DNA of 64,000 bases from Brugia malayi (GCF_000002995.4 NW_025062479.1:2067721-2131720); one strand, 5' to 3'; positions 13,651-26,180 are shown, numbered from the stretch's first letter. Numbers and translations: made by a program. The notes: generated by a model from the letters alone, not told the origin.

Positions 13651-15734
13651 TCTCCCTTTCTTTGGAAGAAAGAAAGAAAAATTTTGTGCAATAAAATTTT
13701 TTTAAAGAAATGATTGGAAAAAAAAAAGAAGGTAAATGATGGGTAAAGATAAATAATGAGGTAAATATTTGCATTTTTTTTTCTATCTATAACAAGTTCC
13801 AGTTTTTATTAAACATTTAAATAAAAATATGTATGTGCTACTTTTGAAGCAATCTTTTCTAATTACTTAATTAAACAAAACTAATGTTTATTGCTTAATC
13901 ACTAGCTTTAGAGCATGTAGGAAATCTATTTACCGCTAATTACTTTTGCGTATTAATTTTATTACATTCATATTTCTTCGATTTGATGTTATGTTTATTA
14001 TTTTGATGAAATGAAATTTTTTAATTTCAATTACTACTGCTATTGCTTCAATTCCTCATATCTTAGTTATTTGGATTTCTTTTTTTCCAGTTTTCGCTAT
14101 CTTGATTAGATTTTGTTAAAAGTAGTTCCAGTTGTACTAGTAATAATAACAGTAGTAATAGTAATAGTTATAGTAATACTATCATTTATTATTGCATAAC
14201 GAATATATGCTATTTTTATTGAAATTTTGTAAAAAAAAAAATCTATATATAAAAGAAATTTCGCATTTCTAGATGATTCTAATAATGATTTACCTCATTT
14301 TATTACAGTATCTCAAATATTTTAAAAGTTTCCAAAAAAAAAAGGAAAATATTTTTATAGAAGTGCACAATTGGTCCTATTATCATATAATTTTCACTAA
14401 TAATTTAATTTCTATTAATATAGGATGGCAATATTTGATGAAAAATGATAAAAACTGTTAATCTATAAAGATTGTTTGCTAACATTTCATCGCTTCCCGA
14501 ATTAAATGTTTCATTGCTTATTAAAACAAATTTGAGTAATAATATATTCTTTTTTATTTATACTGTTTAAAATAGCTTTAACAGAGAACAAAAAACTAAA
14601 TTTTCTTGCTGTATATTAATTATGCTTTAAAATTAATTAAAAGCTTAGCGAATAAATTTAATGAATGAATCAACCATGATCCGTTTAAAAGAAAAGCATT
14701 AAATAGCATGAAAATTATTTTCACAAGAAAATACAAATGAAAATATGTAATAATTCATGCAAGATTTTTATCAATAAAACTTTTTCAAAAATTTTAAAAC
14801 AACAAATCTCTACTAATTTTTTGTTGAACTTTAAAAAAACATTTGTCACACTTGATTGTTTTATCATTTTCTGGTTGTAATAAAACTATGTTGTAATTTA
14901 ATATCATATTGAAAGTATTTTATTTCACTCCAGCAACTTTAAGTGCTTATTTTGTTTTTATATTTTACTTCATACATTTTAAGTTTATTTATTGATCGTC
15001 GTCAGTATATTATATATTTTCTTTGACAACACATTCTCATTTCTAGCTGTTAGGTGCCTTTTCGATCCATTTAGTAGCTTACTTAATATATTGAAAGTAT
15101 ACGATTTTACTTTGACAAAATTTGTGTTATTTTTTTTTTTTTTACTTCTTTTTTTTTTTTTTTTTTGTTAGTTTAGTTATTCGAGGTTCAACAATTTTAG
15201 CTTTTCCTCTTTACCTTCCGTTTTCATTTAATTATATTGTGTCATTTAATTTTGTCGATTTATTTTGGTTCTCTGCAATGAATTTGCACCAATCTGAGCA
15301 AAAGTTTATAAGAGTAACAAATTTTCATTTGCAAAAAGAAAAAAAAAAAAATGAAATAAATAAAAAAAAAAGTAAAGCTGCTTAGAAATATAATGGAAAG
15401 AAAAGAGAAACAGATCTATATGACACCTTTGATATTTTACACCTTCCGGAAATTTTAAACTGAAATTCATACAATATTTTTATTTTTATATTTTGTCACT
15501 TAATCATAATTTCTGTATAAATTTCACCTTTTTCTTTTCTCTCTCGCTCTCTCTTTATTTTCCTTCTTCCTTTTAAAAAATACTACATAGATTTTATTTC
15601 ATTTCCAGAATCATAGAAAAAAAGACGAAAACAAAACAGTTTCAAAATCTTTTGTTGTTTAAGTGTTTGATGTTTATCATTTAGAAACTTTTGAAATTGT
15701 GCTAAGTTTATAAGCAAACTAATGTAGAAGTATT

Positions 15735-15744
15735 GTTTTTGCAG
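15735..15744 (+). promoter_or_regulatory. possible spliced-leader or 5' exon acceptor for the Kir gene
   Basis: GTTTTTGCAG is a strong nematode-type acceptor 108 bases upstream of the chosen Kir start codon. No upstream coding exon with matching phase was found, so it may receive a spliced leader or join a non-coding first exon. A short upstream ATG frame lies between it and the main start. Confidence 0.35.
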
Positions 15745-15851
15745 AAAAATCGATATGATGAAAGTAGTAATACCAGCTAATAGTTAAATTATTCAATAAT
15801 TCATTTAAAAAAAAAAAAAAAAGAAAAAACTGAAAACTCTTAATAAATTAT

Positions 15852-18800
15852 ATGAAGAAAAATTTAATATTTGAAGTGTTTACCAATGTGATGGAATGCG
15901 AGGACACCTTAATAACCTCGGATAACCGAGAACGTTCATCACGATTTTTCAAAGCGCCACGAATTGGTTCACGTCGAATCCGTAATAGATTAGTACAGAA
16001 AGGTGGCATATGCAATATATCACTTGTTAATGTACCCAAACAACGGCGGAAATATTTCAGGTTTTTTTTTTTTTTTTATTACTTTTCTTTTTCTTCTTTC
16101 ACTTTTCCTTCTGTCCCTACATCAATCTTCTTTGAGTGTATGACAAACAAAAAGGTTGAGACAAAAAATCTTCCAATGATGAACTACAAAATGAGATTTA
16201 AGTAAGGAAGCTTAATTGTTTTTTTTCGAATTATCCACATTTTAGCTTTAAATTGAATATACCATTATAATAAAATATGTTCTTGAAAAAATTCCAGGAT
16301 TTTATTATCAAAAAAAAAAAAAATTACTGGCATCAGCTAGTAATTTTTTTTTTAGCTGATGCTAAAAAAAAGAAAAAAAAAATACTAGCTGATCAAGCAA
16401 AAGTTAGCTTAAGTTGATAGACACTTGACTAAGTGTAGTAGATAATAAAAAGGGTAGAGTTACTTAAAAACGAATAAATCCAAATAGAAATGATTCAAAA
16501 ATATAATATTAAAAAAAAAACGGTAGATGGTACTAAAGACTGTATTTCTTTTTTTTTTGAATTCTTTCAATTTATGACAACATTTACTCAAATGAATATA
16601 TATCTTTAAAAAAAAAAAAAAATTAATTACGAATTTCAACTCATTTATTATTTTTTATTGAATTAAATCTTCACAAATTTTTCAAGTGATATCTTTACGA
16701 CAGTAATCGAAATTAGATGGCGTTGGACACTGTTATTCTTTGCAACATCATTCATCGCCTCATGGACCTTTTTCTTTTCTGTTTACTATTTCTTTACAAC
16801 AATTCATGGTGATTTCGAGCATATAAACGATCCAAATTGGATTCCATGTATTATGAATGCTAATAGTAAAACAAATATCTTTTTATTTTCATTTACAACT
16901 CAAACAACAATTGGTTATGGTTTTAGGTTACCTTTTTTTTTTTTTTTTTTCATTCATATAAATTAATTTCCACTTAACAAATGTAAAAATTTTATGAATT
17001 CAAAAAAAGAAAGAAATATGAAATGTGCAAAGTGATTAGAAAAGTTTTTCATTTTAAATTTATTAGTTAACTTAACTCTACATCATTTTTTATTTCATTC
17101 CAATATAATTTCTTATAAAGAGATTTTGAAAAAAAAAAAGAATTTTTAAATTTAATTAGCTTCAAAATTTGCAACATTTTAGATATCCAACAACTGAGTG
17201 CCCATTAATTATTATAACAATGTGCCTTCAATTTATGGTTGGTGTTATGTGTCATACATTGATGACTGGTGTAATATTTGCTAAATTAGCAAGGCCTATC
17301 AAACGAGCTGCAACAATTATTTTCAGGTTATATTTCTAATCACAATATGATCTTAATTTGATTTTTGAAAACAAGGAAAAAAAAAATCGAAAAGTACAAA
17401 ATATTGAAAAAAAAAAAAAAAGAAGTAGCAATTTTTTCACTTTGCTTGATAAAAATGGTTTAAAGGCCAAAAAAAAAAATTAAGTTTTTAAATTCAATGA
17501 TAGAAACATAGAGTTGACAAAGCTGGAGAAAAATTGTTTCAAACTATTTCATTCTTCCTCTCGATATAATGCAACAATTGCCTGATCTCATTTTATTTAT
17601 TTTGTTGTGTTGATCAAAAACCACTGAATTTTTATTTCTCCTCCTTTTTTTTTTTTACCTTTCTCTTCCAATTTTATTCATATTTTGGAAGAATGAAAAG
17701 AGAAAGAGATAGTGAAGAAAAAACAAGGAAGAAAGAATAAGGTAGCATTTAACTGCAAAAGTGTATTGCTTTTTTATTCATTTAAAATTCCCATTATTTA
17801 ATTAGCAATGAGAATTTTTTAATTAGAAATAAATAATCTTTCGCATCTATTGTCCAGAATGATCTAAACTATTATTTCACTTATTTATTTGCATTAATTT
17901 ATTAATACATTTCGGAATAGTTATGTTTTATCTTAAATTATTTGGTATTTTTCAACTTGTTAAAAATTTTTCTTATCAATGGCTGACTTTATTAATCAGT
18001 ACGGAAGCAATCTAATTAATATTACTTTACGACAAGGCATTTTACCAAGTTAGTAATAACTTTATTGAAATAAAAATAAGAATGAAAATAAAAAGAAAAT
18101 AGGTTCATGAACATTTGGAAATAATTTCTGTATGCAACACAATTTGAGTAACATTTGTTCCAGTAAAAATGCAGTAATCTGTATGCGAGATGGTAAATTG
18201 TGCCTACTTTTTCGGGTTGGTGATATGAGAAAAAGCTCATTAGCCGAAGCTCATGTTCGTTTACAGGTCAGTTTCTTAAAAAATCCAAATCAAATTTTTA
18301 TCGGAAAAATAGGATGAATTCTATTGAGGCAATTTTAAAGAGTACCATTTTTTTTTTTTTTTTTTCTAAAAAAAGATAGTTAAAATTGACGCTAAAATGT
18401 CTTTTTTTTTTTTTTATATTTCTGTCTTTTAAAACTACTTTCTGACAAATTTCTGCATGTGGAAAATTTTCTTCTGTTTTTATTTTCCTTGTTTGTCTAA
18501 ATTTACAACATATTTTATGCACATGAGGGATACATTAACTGATAAGTGAATTACTGCTTGCAAATTTCGCAAATGTTGTAGAAGTTTGTTGCAAAATTCA
18601 GAAACGTAAGATTTTTGAACATTCTCCATTAAATTATATCAAGTATTTTTGACAAGCTGAGTAACAGTTTCGGCGCCTGAAGAATAATTTTTTTAGATGA
18701 TCAAGAAATGTATAACATATGAGGGAGAGCTGTTACCTTTCCATCAATTTGATATGGATGTTGGCTATGATACGGGCTTGGATCGTGTATTTGTCATTTG

Positions 18801-20921
18801 GCCAATAACAGTTTGTCATGAGATTGATGAGAATAGCCCGCTGTATGAAGTTAGCAAAGAAAGTTTACGTACTGCTCGATTTGAAATTATTGCTATTCTC
18901 GAAGGTGTTGTCGAATCGGTTGGTTCAACAACGCAAGCACGAACATCTTATTTACCTAATGAAATTTTATGGGGTAAACGGTAAGTTAAAAACGTTTTCA
19001 TATGAATAAAGCAATGAATAATTTCTGTTGTTTGAAAGAAAAATGAAAAGTACTTATTTTGTTTTTATTACTTCATTAATTTGTTTTATTCATCTGTCTA
19101 ACTTATTCATCTCCGCATGTCATTTTGTCTCTAATTACTTGCTAAAGTTAACTCTCATTATTTGCTGAAGTATCAAATTCGCTTATTTTTATTCACGATA
19201 TTGTTAACAATTTAGAAATTCATATGCTTAGAAAAAAACTATGTAATAAGTATTGCTGATTTACTCTTTATCGATTCTTGCAAGGATGCAAACACCACTA
19301 TATCAAATAAGCATAGTATTTTCCTACCTTCCCGGATGACCTAAGGTAATTACAAGAAAGCTCAAACCGCCGTTCTCCGAAGAGAACAGCACAACCAAAA
19401 AATAAAGGAACGGCCGGGCTGCAGTTTACCGACACCCTTGCTTTGTATTTAGGACATTAGCATGTGGCCTGCAGTTACATACATTCGACCAAACAAACAC
19501 GAACAGAACAAACATTCCAAACAGACAGTCCAAACATCAACCATTCATACTCTGCTGCCACCCCAGGGATGAACACTTTCGATCCGGTAATCTTCTAGCA
19601 ATGATGCCAGCTGTAAGCAAGTTGTTGTTATGCTCAGTAAGATTATGGGTGATATTATATGTCAGACAATCAAACAGATTGTATTGACTCATACAGTAAA
19701 CAATCGCAATTCTTGAAGTTTCCTAAAAACTATTTGAATGACTAAAATTTCGTATTTGAGAAATTAACATCTGTCGTATTTTTCATCGATATGAGTCATA
19801 TTTTTTGAAATTACAAAATCAAAAAAATTTAGCTCATTTTTTTTTCAGATTTTAAGATATCAGTGCAACTTTTAAGCAATATTTTTCCAGTTTTCCTCAT
19901 TATCATAATTTTGCTTACAAATATTTAAATTTCAATATTTAAATGACAATATCAGAAATTAGAAATGTGAAAAGATTCAGATTAAAATTATAAATTGTGA
20001 ATCATTCCCTTAGAAATTAATTTTACAGTTTTGAAAAGCTTGTAACATATCAACGTGATAATGGTGAATACAGGATTGATTTTGAAAAATTTCACAATGT
20101 TTATGATGTTGATACTCCACCGTGCTCAGCAAAAGAACTTGACAAGATGAGGGCAAGTAATTCTTTAATAATTGTTCAAATTAGATAAGGAGAATAAAGA
20201 ATTTCTCATGACAGATTACCTGAAGTGAAAGCATTATAAGCATTGAGAATAAATAGATCGAGACTAGTATATTGAGAAAACCGAATGATAATATATAGTA
20301 GGTAATAGCCATCTTTATGGGTTTTTAATTAAAACCTGTGCAGAAATGCAAGAAATAATTTAAAAATAAAACTTTCCAAAAGCCTTAATTTGGAAATGTA
20401 TTCTAATTGGAATATTTCAGGATCTTGGTTTAAAACCAGAGAATGCTTATCAAATAGCGCCTGATTTGAATGATAATTCGGCTGGAAGTTCACCGATTAT
20501 TGCAATTCATCCGAAAGGTTCCAGTCCACGTCTATCCGTTTTATTGAGTAAAGGTGATAATGGCACCTTGCGTCATCCGGATAAAGTTGAAACGGATGAT
20601 GAGGATAATGATCAGACAATTCATGTAAGTTTGGCATAATTTTGTTTTCAAAAAATATTCTCAATCCTTCAAAATAATTACATCTATTGTTTCAAAATTT
20701 TTAGCCGTGTAAACACGCAAATAAATGTTTTATTATTTCATCTGTTGGAAATTGTAAAAACACTTTGACAATTAATATATATCAAAACAAAGAAAAAAAA
20801 AGTGCTATTCCAGGTAGATGTTGGCTTACAACATAAGCGATCACTATTGACGCACGCTCAAAGTCCGGATATTTTAGCACGCCATAAACAATCAATAAGA
20901 CGAGGTCCTGATCTTTTTTAA
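15852..20921 (+). CDS. inward-rectifier potassium channel (Kir/IRK family)
   Basis: Tetrameric K+ channel subunit of the plasma membrane. Exons: 15852-16060, 16687-16926, 17183-17326, 18164-18266, 18697-18980, 20029-20152, 20421-20624 and 20814-20921, giving 1416 nt and 471 residues, near the usual length (about 390-500). Family marks in order: slide-helix/TM1 region [13 protein letters not shown] (71-83); extracellular WIPC (Cys124) and ECP (Cys156), matching the conserved disulphide; filter TIGYG (144-148) then FR; TM2 with QFMVGVM (166-172); AKLARPIKR (183-191); [12 protein letters not shown] (200-211); RVGDMRKS (215-222); EAHVR (226-230); LEG (300-302); NEILWG (320-325). Odd features: the pore glutamate before TQTTIGYG is Thr140, and the TM2 rectification position is His174, while the cytoplasmic ring acids Glu226 and Glu301 are kept. 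Intron 6 has a GC donor. The C-terminus PDLF could bind a PDZ domain (inference). Which irk paralogue this is cannot be decided here, and an upstream exon is possible. Confidence 0.93.
16330..16362. repeat. 10-bp perfect inverted repeat in Kir intron 1
   Basis: GCATCAGCTA (16330-16339) and TAGCTGATGC (16353-16362) are exact reverse complements separated by 13 mostly T bases. A further CTAGCTGAT copy lies at 16385-16393. It could form a hairpin in DNA or pre-mRNA. Confidence 0.85.
19321..19620. other. unexplained GC-rich island inside Kir intron 5
   Basis: About 300 bases within the 1048-nt intron 18981-20028 are far less AT-rich than everything around them. The island contains 'ccgccgttctccgaagagaac', where GTTCTC-CGAA-GAGAAC (19372-19387) is a perfect 6-bp hairpin; on the minus strand its loop is a UUCG tetraloop closed by C-G. 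It also contains 'ggaacggccgggctgcag' and a C/A-rich stretch (19490-19550). No long open frame crosses it on either strand. A mobile-element fragment or a structured RNA on the minus strand are possibilities. I could not match it to any known RNA by eye. Confidence 0.5.
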
Positions 20922-21877
20922 AAAAAATTATTTGCTATCATCTTTCATATGTTGCATTTTAATATACGGTATCCTTCCGTACATTCCTGCATTCTCTTTT
21001 AATATTACCACAGTGTATGATGAGAATAAACTACATTTTTTTTTTGTTTTATTCATTTAATGTTAATATTGTGTTTTACTTGAAATAAATAAATTTATAT
21101 TTTAACATATATCATCAACAAAATGGGAGAGACGAGACGTAAAATCATTAAGGATTTATAATTATTCATTCGATACTTCTACTTTTCCTCAATAACCTAA
21201 TACTTTGAACCAAATTATTCAGTGATTCACACTTAATGTGTAAAGTATTTGAAATGCTAGTAAGTACAATACAATAGCACTGTATTTTTCCAAAATGATT
21301 ACAATTACTCATTAATCAACTTTTACTAAACCCAAACAGCGGGTAATTTATCCATAGTTAAGCAGTCAAAGCTCTCGAAAATATGTCCATTCATATATTA
21401 TTATTATTATGCAATCACTGCCATTATTATTTTCAACTAAGTGATCGCAATGTTTTCAACTCATTAAGACCATTCTGATCGAAATCAGTAATAACAACTT
21501 CTGTCGATTTCAAAACCTAGTTGTTTTCTTGTTATTCGATCAAAATTATGCTTTCTGCACTCCGAATACTTTTAGATTGATTAGTGGATGATTAAAATTT
21601 GAATTATTGATGAAGTGGAAATGGACAAAACTGATTTCAAAATATGATAAATTTGATGGTTTAAAGTAAACACAGAATTTTTCAACGTGATTCTATCCAT
21701 AAATATAGAACTTTTTTTTAATCTTTTTACTTATTGGAATATTGGAATAACGTGAAAATTTCGATGTATTTTCTCAAATGGTCTGCTTATTCTTTATACG
21801 GACAAATCAACACAAGTATGATATGATTAATCGAAATGAGCAATAGTGATATAATCATCTTTCTGATACTGATAGCA
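20922..21877. other. convergent intergenic region between Kir and GPCR 3' ends
   Basis: This 956-base stretch separates two stop codons that face each other. A plus-strand AATAAA at 21025-21030, about 104 bases past the Kir stop, is the likely Kir poly(A) signal. Nothing else was recognised. Confidence 0.55.
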
Positions 21878-24800
21878 TCATTCCGATATGGAAACGGAAT
21901 CATTTTCAGCTTCATTGAATAGCGGATTAGAAGACAGCAATAATAGTGTTTCATGTTTGTCGGTTATCTCAGAAGATGATTCTTCTTCTTTAACAGCTAA
22001 TGGAATTCGGACTGAAGTTTGTGAAGGGATCCTTTCCAATGCAAAAACTGAATGTTGAGAATGTTGTCTACCTAATCCAATACCTGTTACCGATATAAAG
22101 ACTGCTCCTGAAATGTTTCATTTTAGGTGTAAAATTGTCTAAATAATAATTTTTAAATTAATGAAAATACATCAATTTTTGGACCAAAAAAAAGAAAGGT
22201 GTAATGGATCAAATCTTCCATCAAATTTTTTTCCTTTTTATTTCTTCCATTCATAATATTAAAAATACTTAATAACTTAATCACAATGTTATGAAATTTA
22301 ATTAAAATCTAACCCAAACTATTTCGTGTTTTACGTAACGTAATATTTTCCGTCGAATTGTGCGTGATAGTTTTACTTTGACTATTCAGTTGTTGTTTCA
22401 ATTCATCCTTTAAATGATGCTTCCTCTGTTTGGTTCTTTTTGATAGTACTGAGAAACAGACCACCAAATGATAATAGAAGAAGCATAGAGTAAAACGAAC
22501 CTACAGATATTTAATTAAAAATTTTTGTAACTTATTTTAGCAAATAAAATTCCTAGCAATTATCATATTTAAACATATTTAAAATTCAAATTATAAATGA
22601 AAGAAGAAAAAACAAGGAAACATTAATGTCATTATATGAAAGTATGTTTGCAAAAAAAAAAAAAATTAATTCTAAAGTAAATAAAAAAAATTATTATTAT
22701 AAAAAATGAAAAATTAATTCACCTCTCTTAAAATAATTTTATCATTAATTAAATAGATAGGAAAGCGTAAACTAGCAGCTAATATGGTAAGTAATGAAGA
22801 AACATCGGTTGCAATCGAATAAAATTCTTCCAATTGTAACAATGATGCATCATCCAAATATTCCCATGCAGCAATGAAAACATCAATAATATTTGAGCAT
22901 AGATAACAGGTGACAACCATTATCAGTGATCTGGTGGCTGTTTTGACACGATTACGAAGTTTACATGATGCTACCCTCAAATTTATTCATCATTGTATAA
23001 TAACATTCCTTTTTCTTTTAAATTTGTCTATCTTTTTTCGTATTAATTTTAAATTTTATCAATATTTTTTTTTTCGGCAAAAATAATTTTAATTTTGGAA
23101 TATAAATTTTTTAGATTATTTCATTTAATCATATTTAATATTATGTATTTGAATAAAAAACGTTTTAAATTAAAAAAAAAAAAGGGTAATAAAAAGAAAA
23201 ATTTTTGCCAGAAATTACCATTTTTTGAAATTTATTACTGCTTTTTTTTGATTTCAATTTCATACTCTTTTCTTCAAATACATAGCACAAAAAAAAAAGA
23301 AAAAAAAAACTATTAAAAGCAAACATGAGTTTCATTATACTAAAAAAATATATTAGTGCTAAAATATCTAAGCATATAAGCAAATAAATTGTTAGTTTTC
23401 CCATTTGAAAAACAAAACAAAAAAAGAAAATAATAATAGTAAATTTTGCTGTATGATGGTTGAAATTGTTTATGTTTGCAACCTGTTTTAATCAATAAAC
23501 GAATCAAAATTTAATCTAAAAAATTTGTATTCCAAGTTATAACGAAAGTCAAAGGCTGTTGATTAGCATAAGAAAGAATGCAATTATCTGGCATAAGAAA
23601 CGAGAGATGAACTATTAGTTGGAAAAATTTGTGGATTTTATTTTCCCAATTACTGGATGAAATCAATTCTGAATTTAAATTTTGAAGAAGAAAAAGATTT
23701 AAAATAGTTTTATTTGTCTCTCATTTGTCATTTCTATAGTATTGTTAGTAAGGCATTTAGTAACAAATTATTTCGTTCAGCTACAAAAAAAAAAAAAAGA
23801 TAATAATAAAAAAGTAAAATAAAATTTGCAAATATTTTTCAGAAATTTTTGAAATTAAAAGTAGGAACAATTTACATTACAGAAAGAAAACTGATTTTTT
23901 TTTTTTTTTTTTTTTGTTGTTTTGAATAAAGCACAAATTGAAGTATTTATTTCTCAGCTCTTTTTTTTAATTCGAATTACTTTAAAATATGTGTAATTTA
24001 TTTAAAACATTTCATTTATTTCATGAAATATATGCATTCATATGTGTTGAATCAGCATTAGCAAAAATTCGAATAATTTTGTTTGCATCTAATCATCATT
24101 ACATTTTTACATGGAACGTAATCCATTTTAAAAATTTATTCCAAGCAAAAAAAAAAAAAAAAAAAAAACTAATAAGGAAATGTAATGCATTTTTTAATTA
24201 TGAAATTATTTCTATTAAAATTGAATAATATGGATTCAATATAATTTAAGCAATGTATGGATAACGAATAATTTTTGCAATACTTAACATCATAAAATAT
24301 TTATAATACTTTAAATATTTCAAATATAAAAATATTTTTAATAAATTTTGATTGGTTACTAAGTAATACTTAACTGATTGGTCAAAAAAAAGATAACTAA
24401 ATAAGTAAACTTACGAAACCCCAAATATGCAATATAATATAAGCATTTTAATTGTATTTTCACGATTATTCTTTCGTAAATTAACTACAATAGCTGCATT
24501 GCAATATAATAGAACAAAAAATGGCAGAAATACGGTAGCAATACGTCTAGTCCAAAAGCGCCATATTCCATCATAATAAACATTACGCGCAAGTTCACTA
24601 ATTTTTACACCCATACTTGCAAATCCTTCGCATTCTTCCAAATGATAAATCTGAGTTCCATTATTGTGCGGAAATTTTTTGAATTGGAAATTATATATCA
24701 TTGAAAAAAAGAAGATAATAATTTAATAAAGCATATTATATATATATAGTAATTAAAAATTTTTTTCCTTTTTTTTTTTTTTTTTTTTGGAAGAGATGAA

Positions 24801-26180
24801 AGTTTTCATAAATTTAATTCTTTAGATACAAATATATATGATATGATATATTTCATTGATATAAAAAGGTATGATATGATAGTAAAATATATGAAATCAT
24901 TTTTTAGTATGTTACATAAAGTGATCATGTTTCATAAAACAATTATTGATATTATAAGAATAATTTACTAGAAATTAGAAGTGCAATTATAAAAATGATT
25001 TAAAAATATATTTAACAAAAATCTTCCCATAAATATAGTTTAATAACTTGCCTGTATTTCGAAATAAATGGTACCACGAAATAAAACACCAAAAAGAAAT
25101 GATATAATGATAATTTTTCCACGATGACGACAGAAAAATCGGAATATCATTATTGTCCTAAAAAATAAAAAATAAAAGAATTCTTTTTTAATTTTTAGGT
25201 TATATTTTTTTTTTAATTGATTTTTATGCCTTTTTTTTTTTTTTTACTAAAACAAATTTTTCTTTTTTTTTTTTATACTTAACTTCTGCTAGTGCCATTT
25301 TGTAGGTATCGTTCAAATGCAGCAGCCATAATAAGAAATGATACAGTGCATATTGCAATATGAGAAATAGCAAATGCCACCCTTAAATAATTATGCCAAA
25401 GACGAAATAGCGGGAAATAATGGAAATACTCTGCATATATCTAAATTAAAATTTAATTTAGTTTTCCTTTTCTTTTCTTTTCTGACTTAAATATTAATTA
25501 ATTCAAGATTTAAATTTCAATAGCATAATAAATTAAGTGTAAAGAAAGGAGGAAAAAATAGACAATTACCTTATTTCTTTTGCAAATTTTTTCGTTTTTT
25601 TCCTTTTATAGCAAAATTAATAGAACCGAAAAAAAGAAAAGAAGCATCTCTTCACAATTTATTATTATTATTATTATTTTTTTATTCTTCTCTTAATAAT
25701 TTAAATGATTTCTTCCTTTTTTTTCTACGTAAACGAAAAAAAAAAAGGAATTACCTGTATTGACATAATTTCGATATATGAAAAACAAATAAATATATCA
25801 CAAGCACTGAGACATGTAAGATATAATAAATTCTTATTTCGTAATGCTTTTGAGCTTATAAATGTATAAAATACCAAAACATTCTCAAGAAAACCAATTA
25901 TTGCTATTATTGTACCAATAACGCCTACCAGTATCATTTTAAAACTCTTAAATAGAAAATTATTTAATTGCATTAATATTAATGTGCAATAAAAACTGCA
26001 TCATTTCTTTGTTTAATTTGCAAAAATCAAAATTTATTATTTGAATTACTTTCAGTGTTCTTTTTTTTTTCATTTTAATTGAACAATTATTATTAGTAAT
26101 GAAATGAAGCAACAAACTAGGAAAAGCGGTGGATGTTCTTCACATTCCGGTTCATCATTTGACAATGTTGAGTTCTCCAT
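21878..26180 (-). CDS. rhodopsin-like neuropeptide GPCR, FMRFamide-receptor type
   Basis: Seven-helix G-protein-coupled receptor resembling nematode FRPR peptide receptors. Exons (5' to 3'): 26118-26180, 25755-25946, 25284-25440, 25052-25157, 24415-24650, 22723-22975, 22314-22500 and 21878-22107, about 474 residues. The short first exon (MENSTLSNDEPECEEHPPLFL) supplies an extracellular N-terminus with an N-glycosylation sequon. Then come TM1 with GFLENVLVFYTF, TM2 with LSACDIF (Asp), TM3 ending FERYL in place of DRY (127-131), TM4 (FLFGVLFRGTIYFE), extracellular loop 2 with ECEGF, TM5 (RIATVFLPFFVLLY), TM6 (SLIMVVTCYLCSN), TM7 with SLLTILAASLRFPIY instead of NPxxY, and a polar Ser/Glu-rich tail. 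The splice between 25284 and 25157 is one base out of frame with canonical sites; the 25052 donor is GC; the acceptor at 24651 lacks a pyrimidine tract. This could be a one-base error, unusual splicing or early decay. Family call 0.85; exact model less certain. Confidence 0.8.

Larger units (their letters stand above)
4847..15734. other. gene-free AT-rich region, ~10.9 kb
   Basis: I find no exon series, RNA gene or mobile element here. The DNA consists of AT-rich sequence with many A/T runs of 10-23 bases (for example 7909-7927, 10915-10935, 11914-11934, 12082-12098). Longer open frames are T- or A-run readings encoding Phe/Lys strings. There is an imperfect ~60-bp repetition at 7144-7254 built on 'attaactattt.caaagt'. 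Potential regulatory DNA for the Kir gene could lie at the right end. Confidence 0.6.

Noticed and set aside
15122..15385. 87-codon frame upstream of the Kir gene
   Set aside because: Starts in T runs (Phe strings) and ends in A runs (Lys strings); no fit to the Kir N-terminus.
18022..18522. Minus-strand frames overlapping Kir exon 4
   Set aside because: Shadows of the plus-strand channel exon and of T runs.
19340..19372. Resemblance to the spliced-leader sequence (TAATTACC, GTTTGAG words on the minus strand)
   Set aside because: The words occur in the wrong order and the 22-nt leader is not present.
19372..19480. Partial resemblance of the intron island to U6 snRNA (5' hairpin and ATTAGCATG)
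   Set aside because: The conserved ACAGAGA region and spacing are absent; kept only as an unexplained island.
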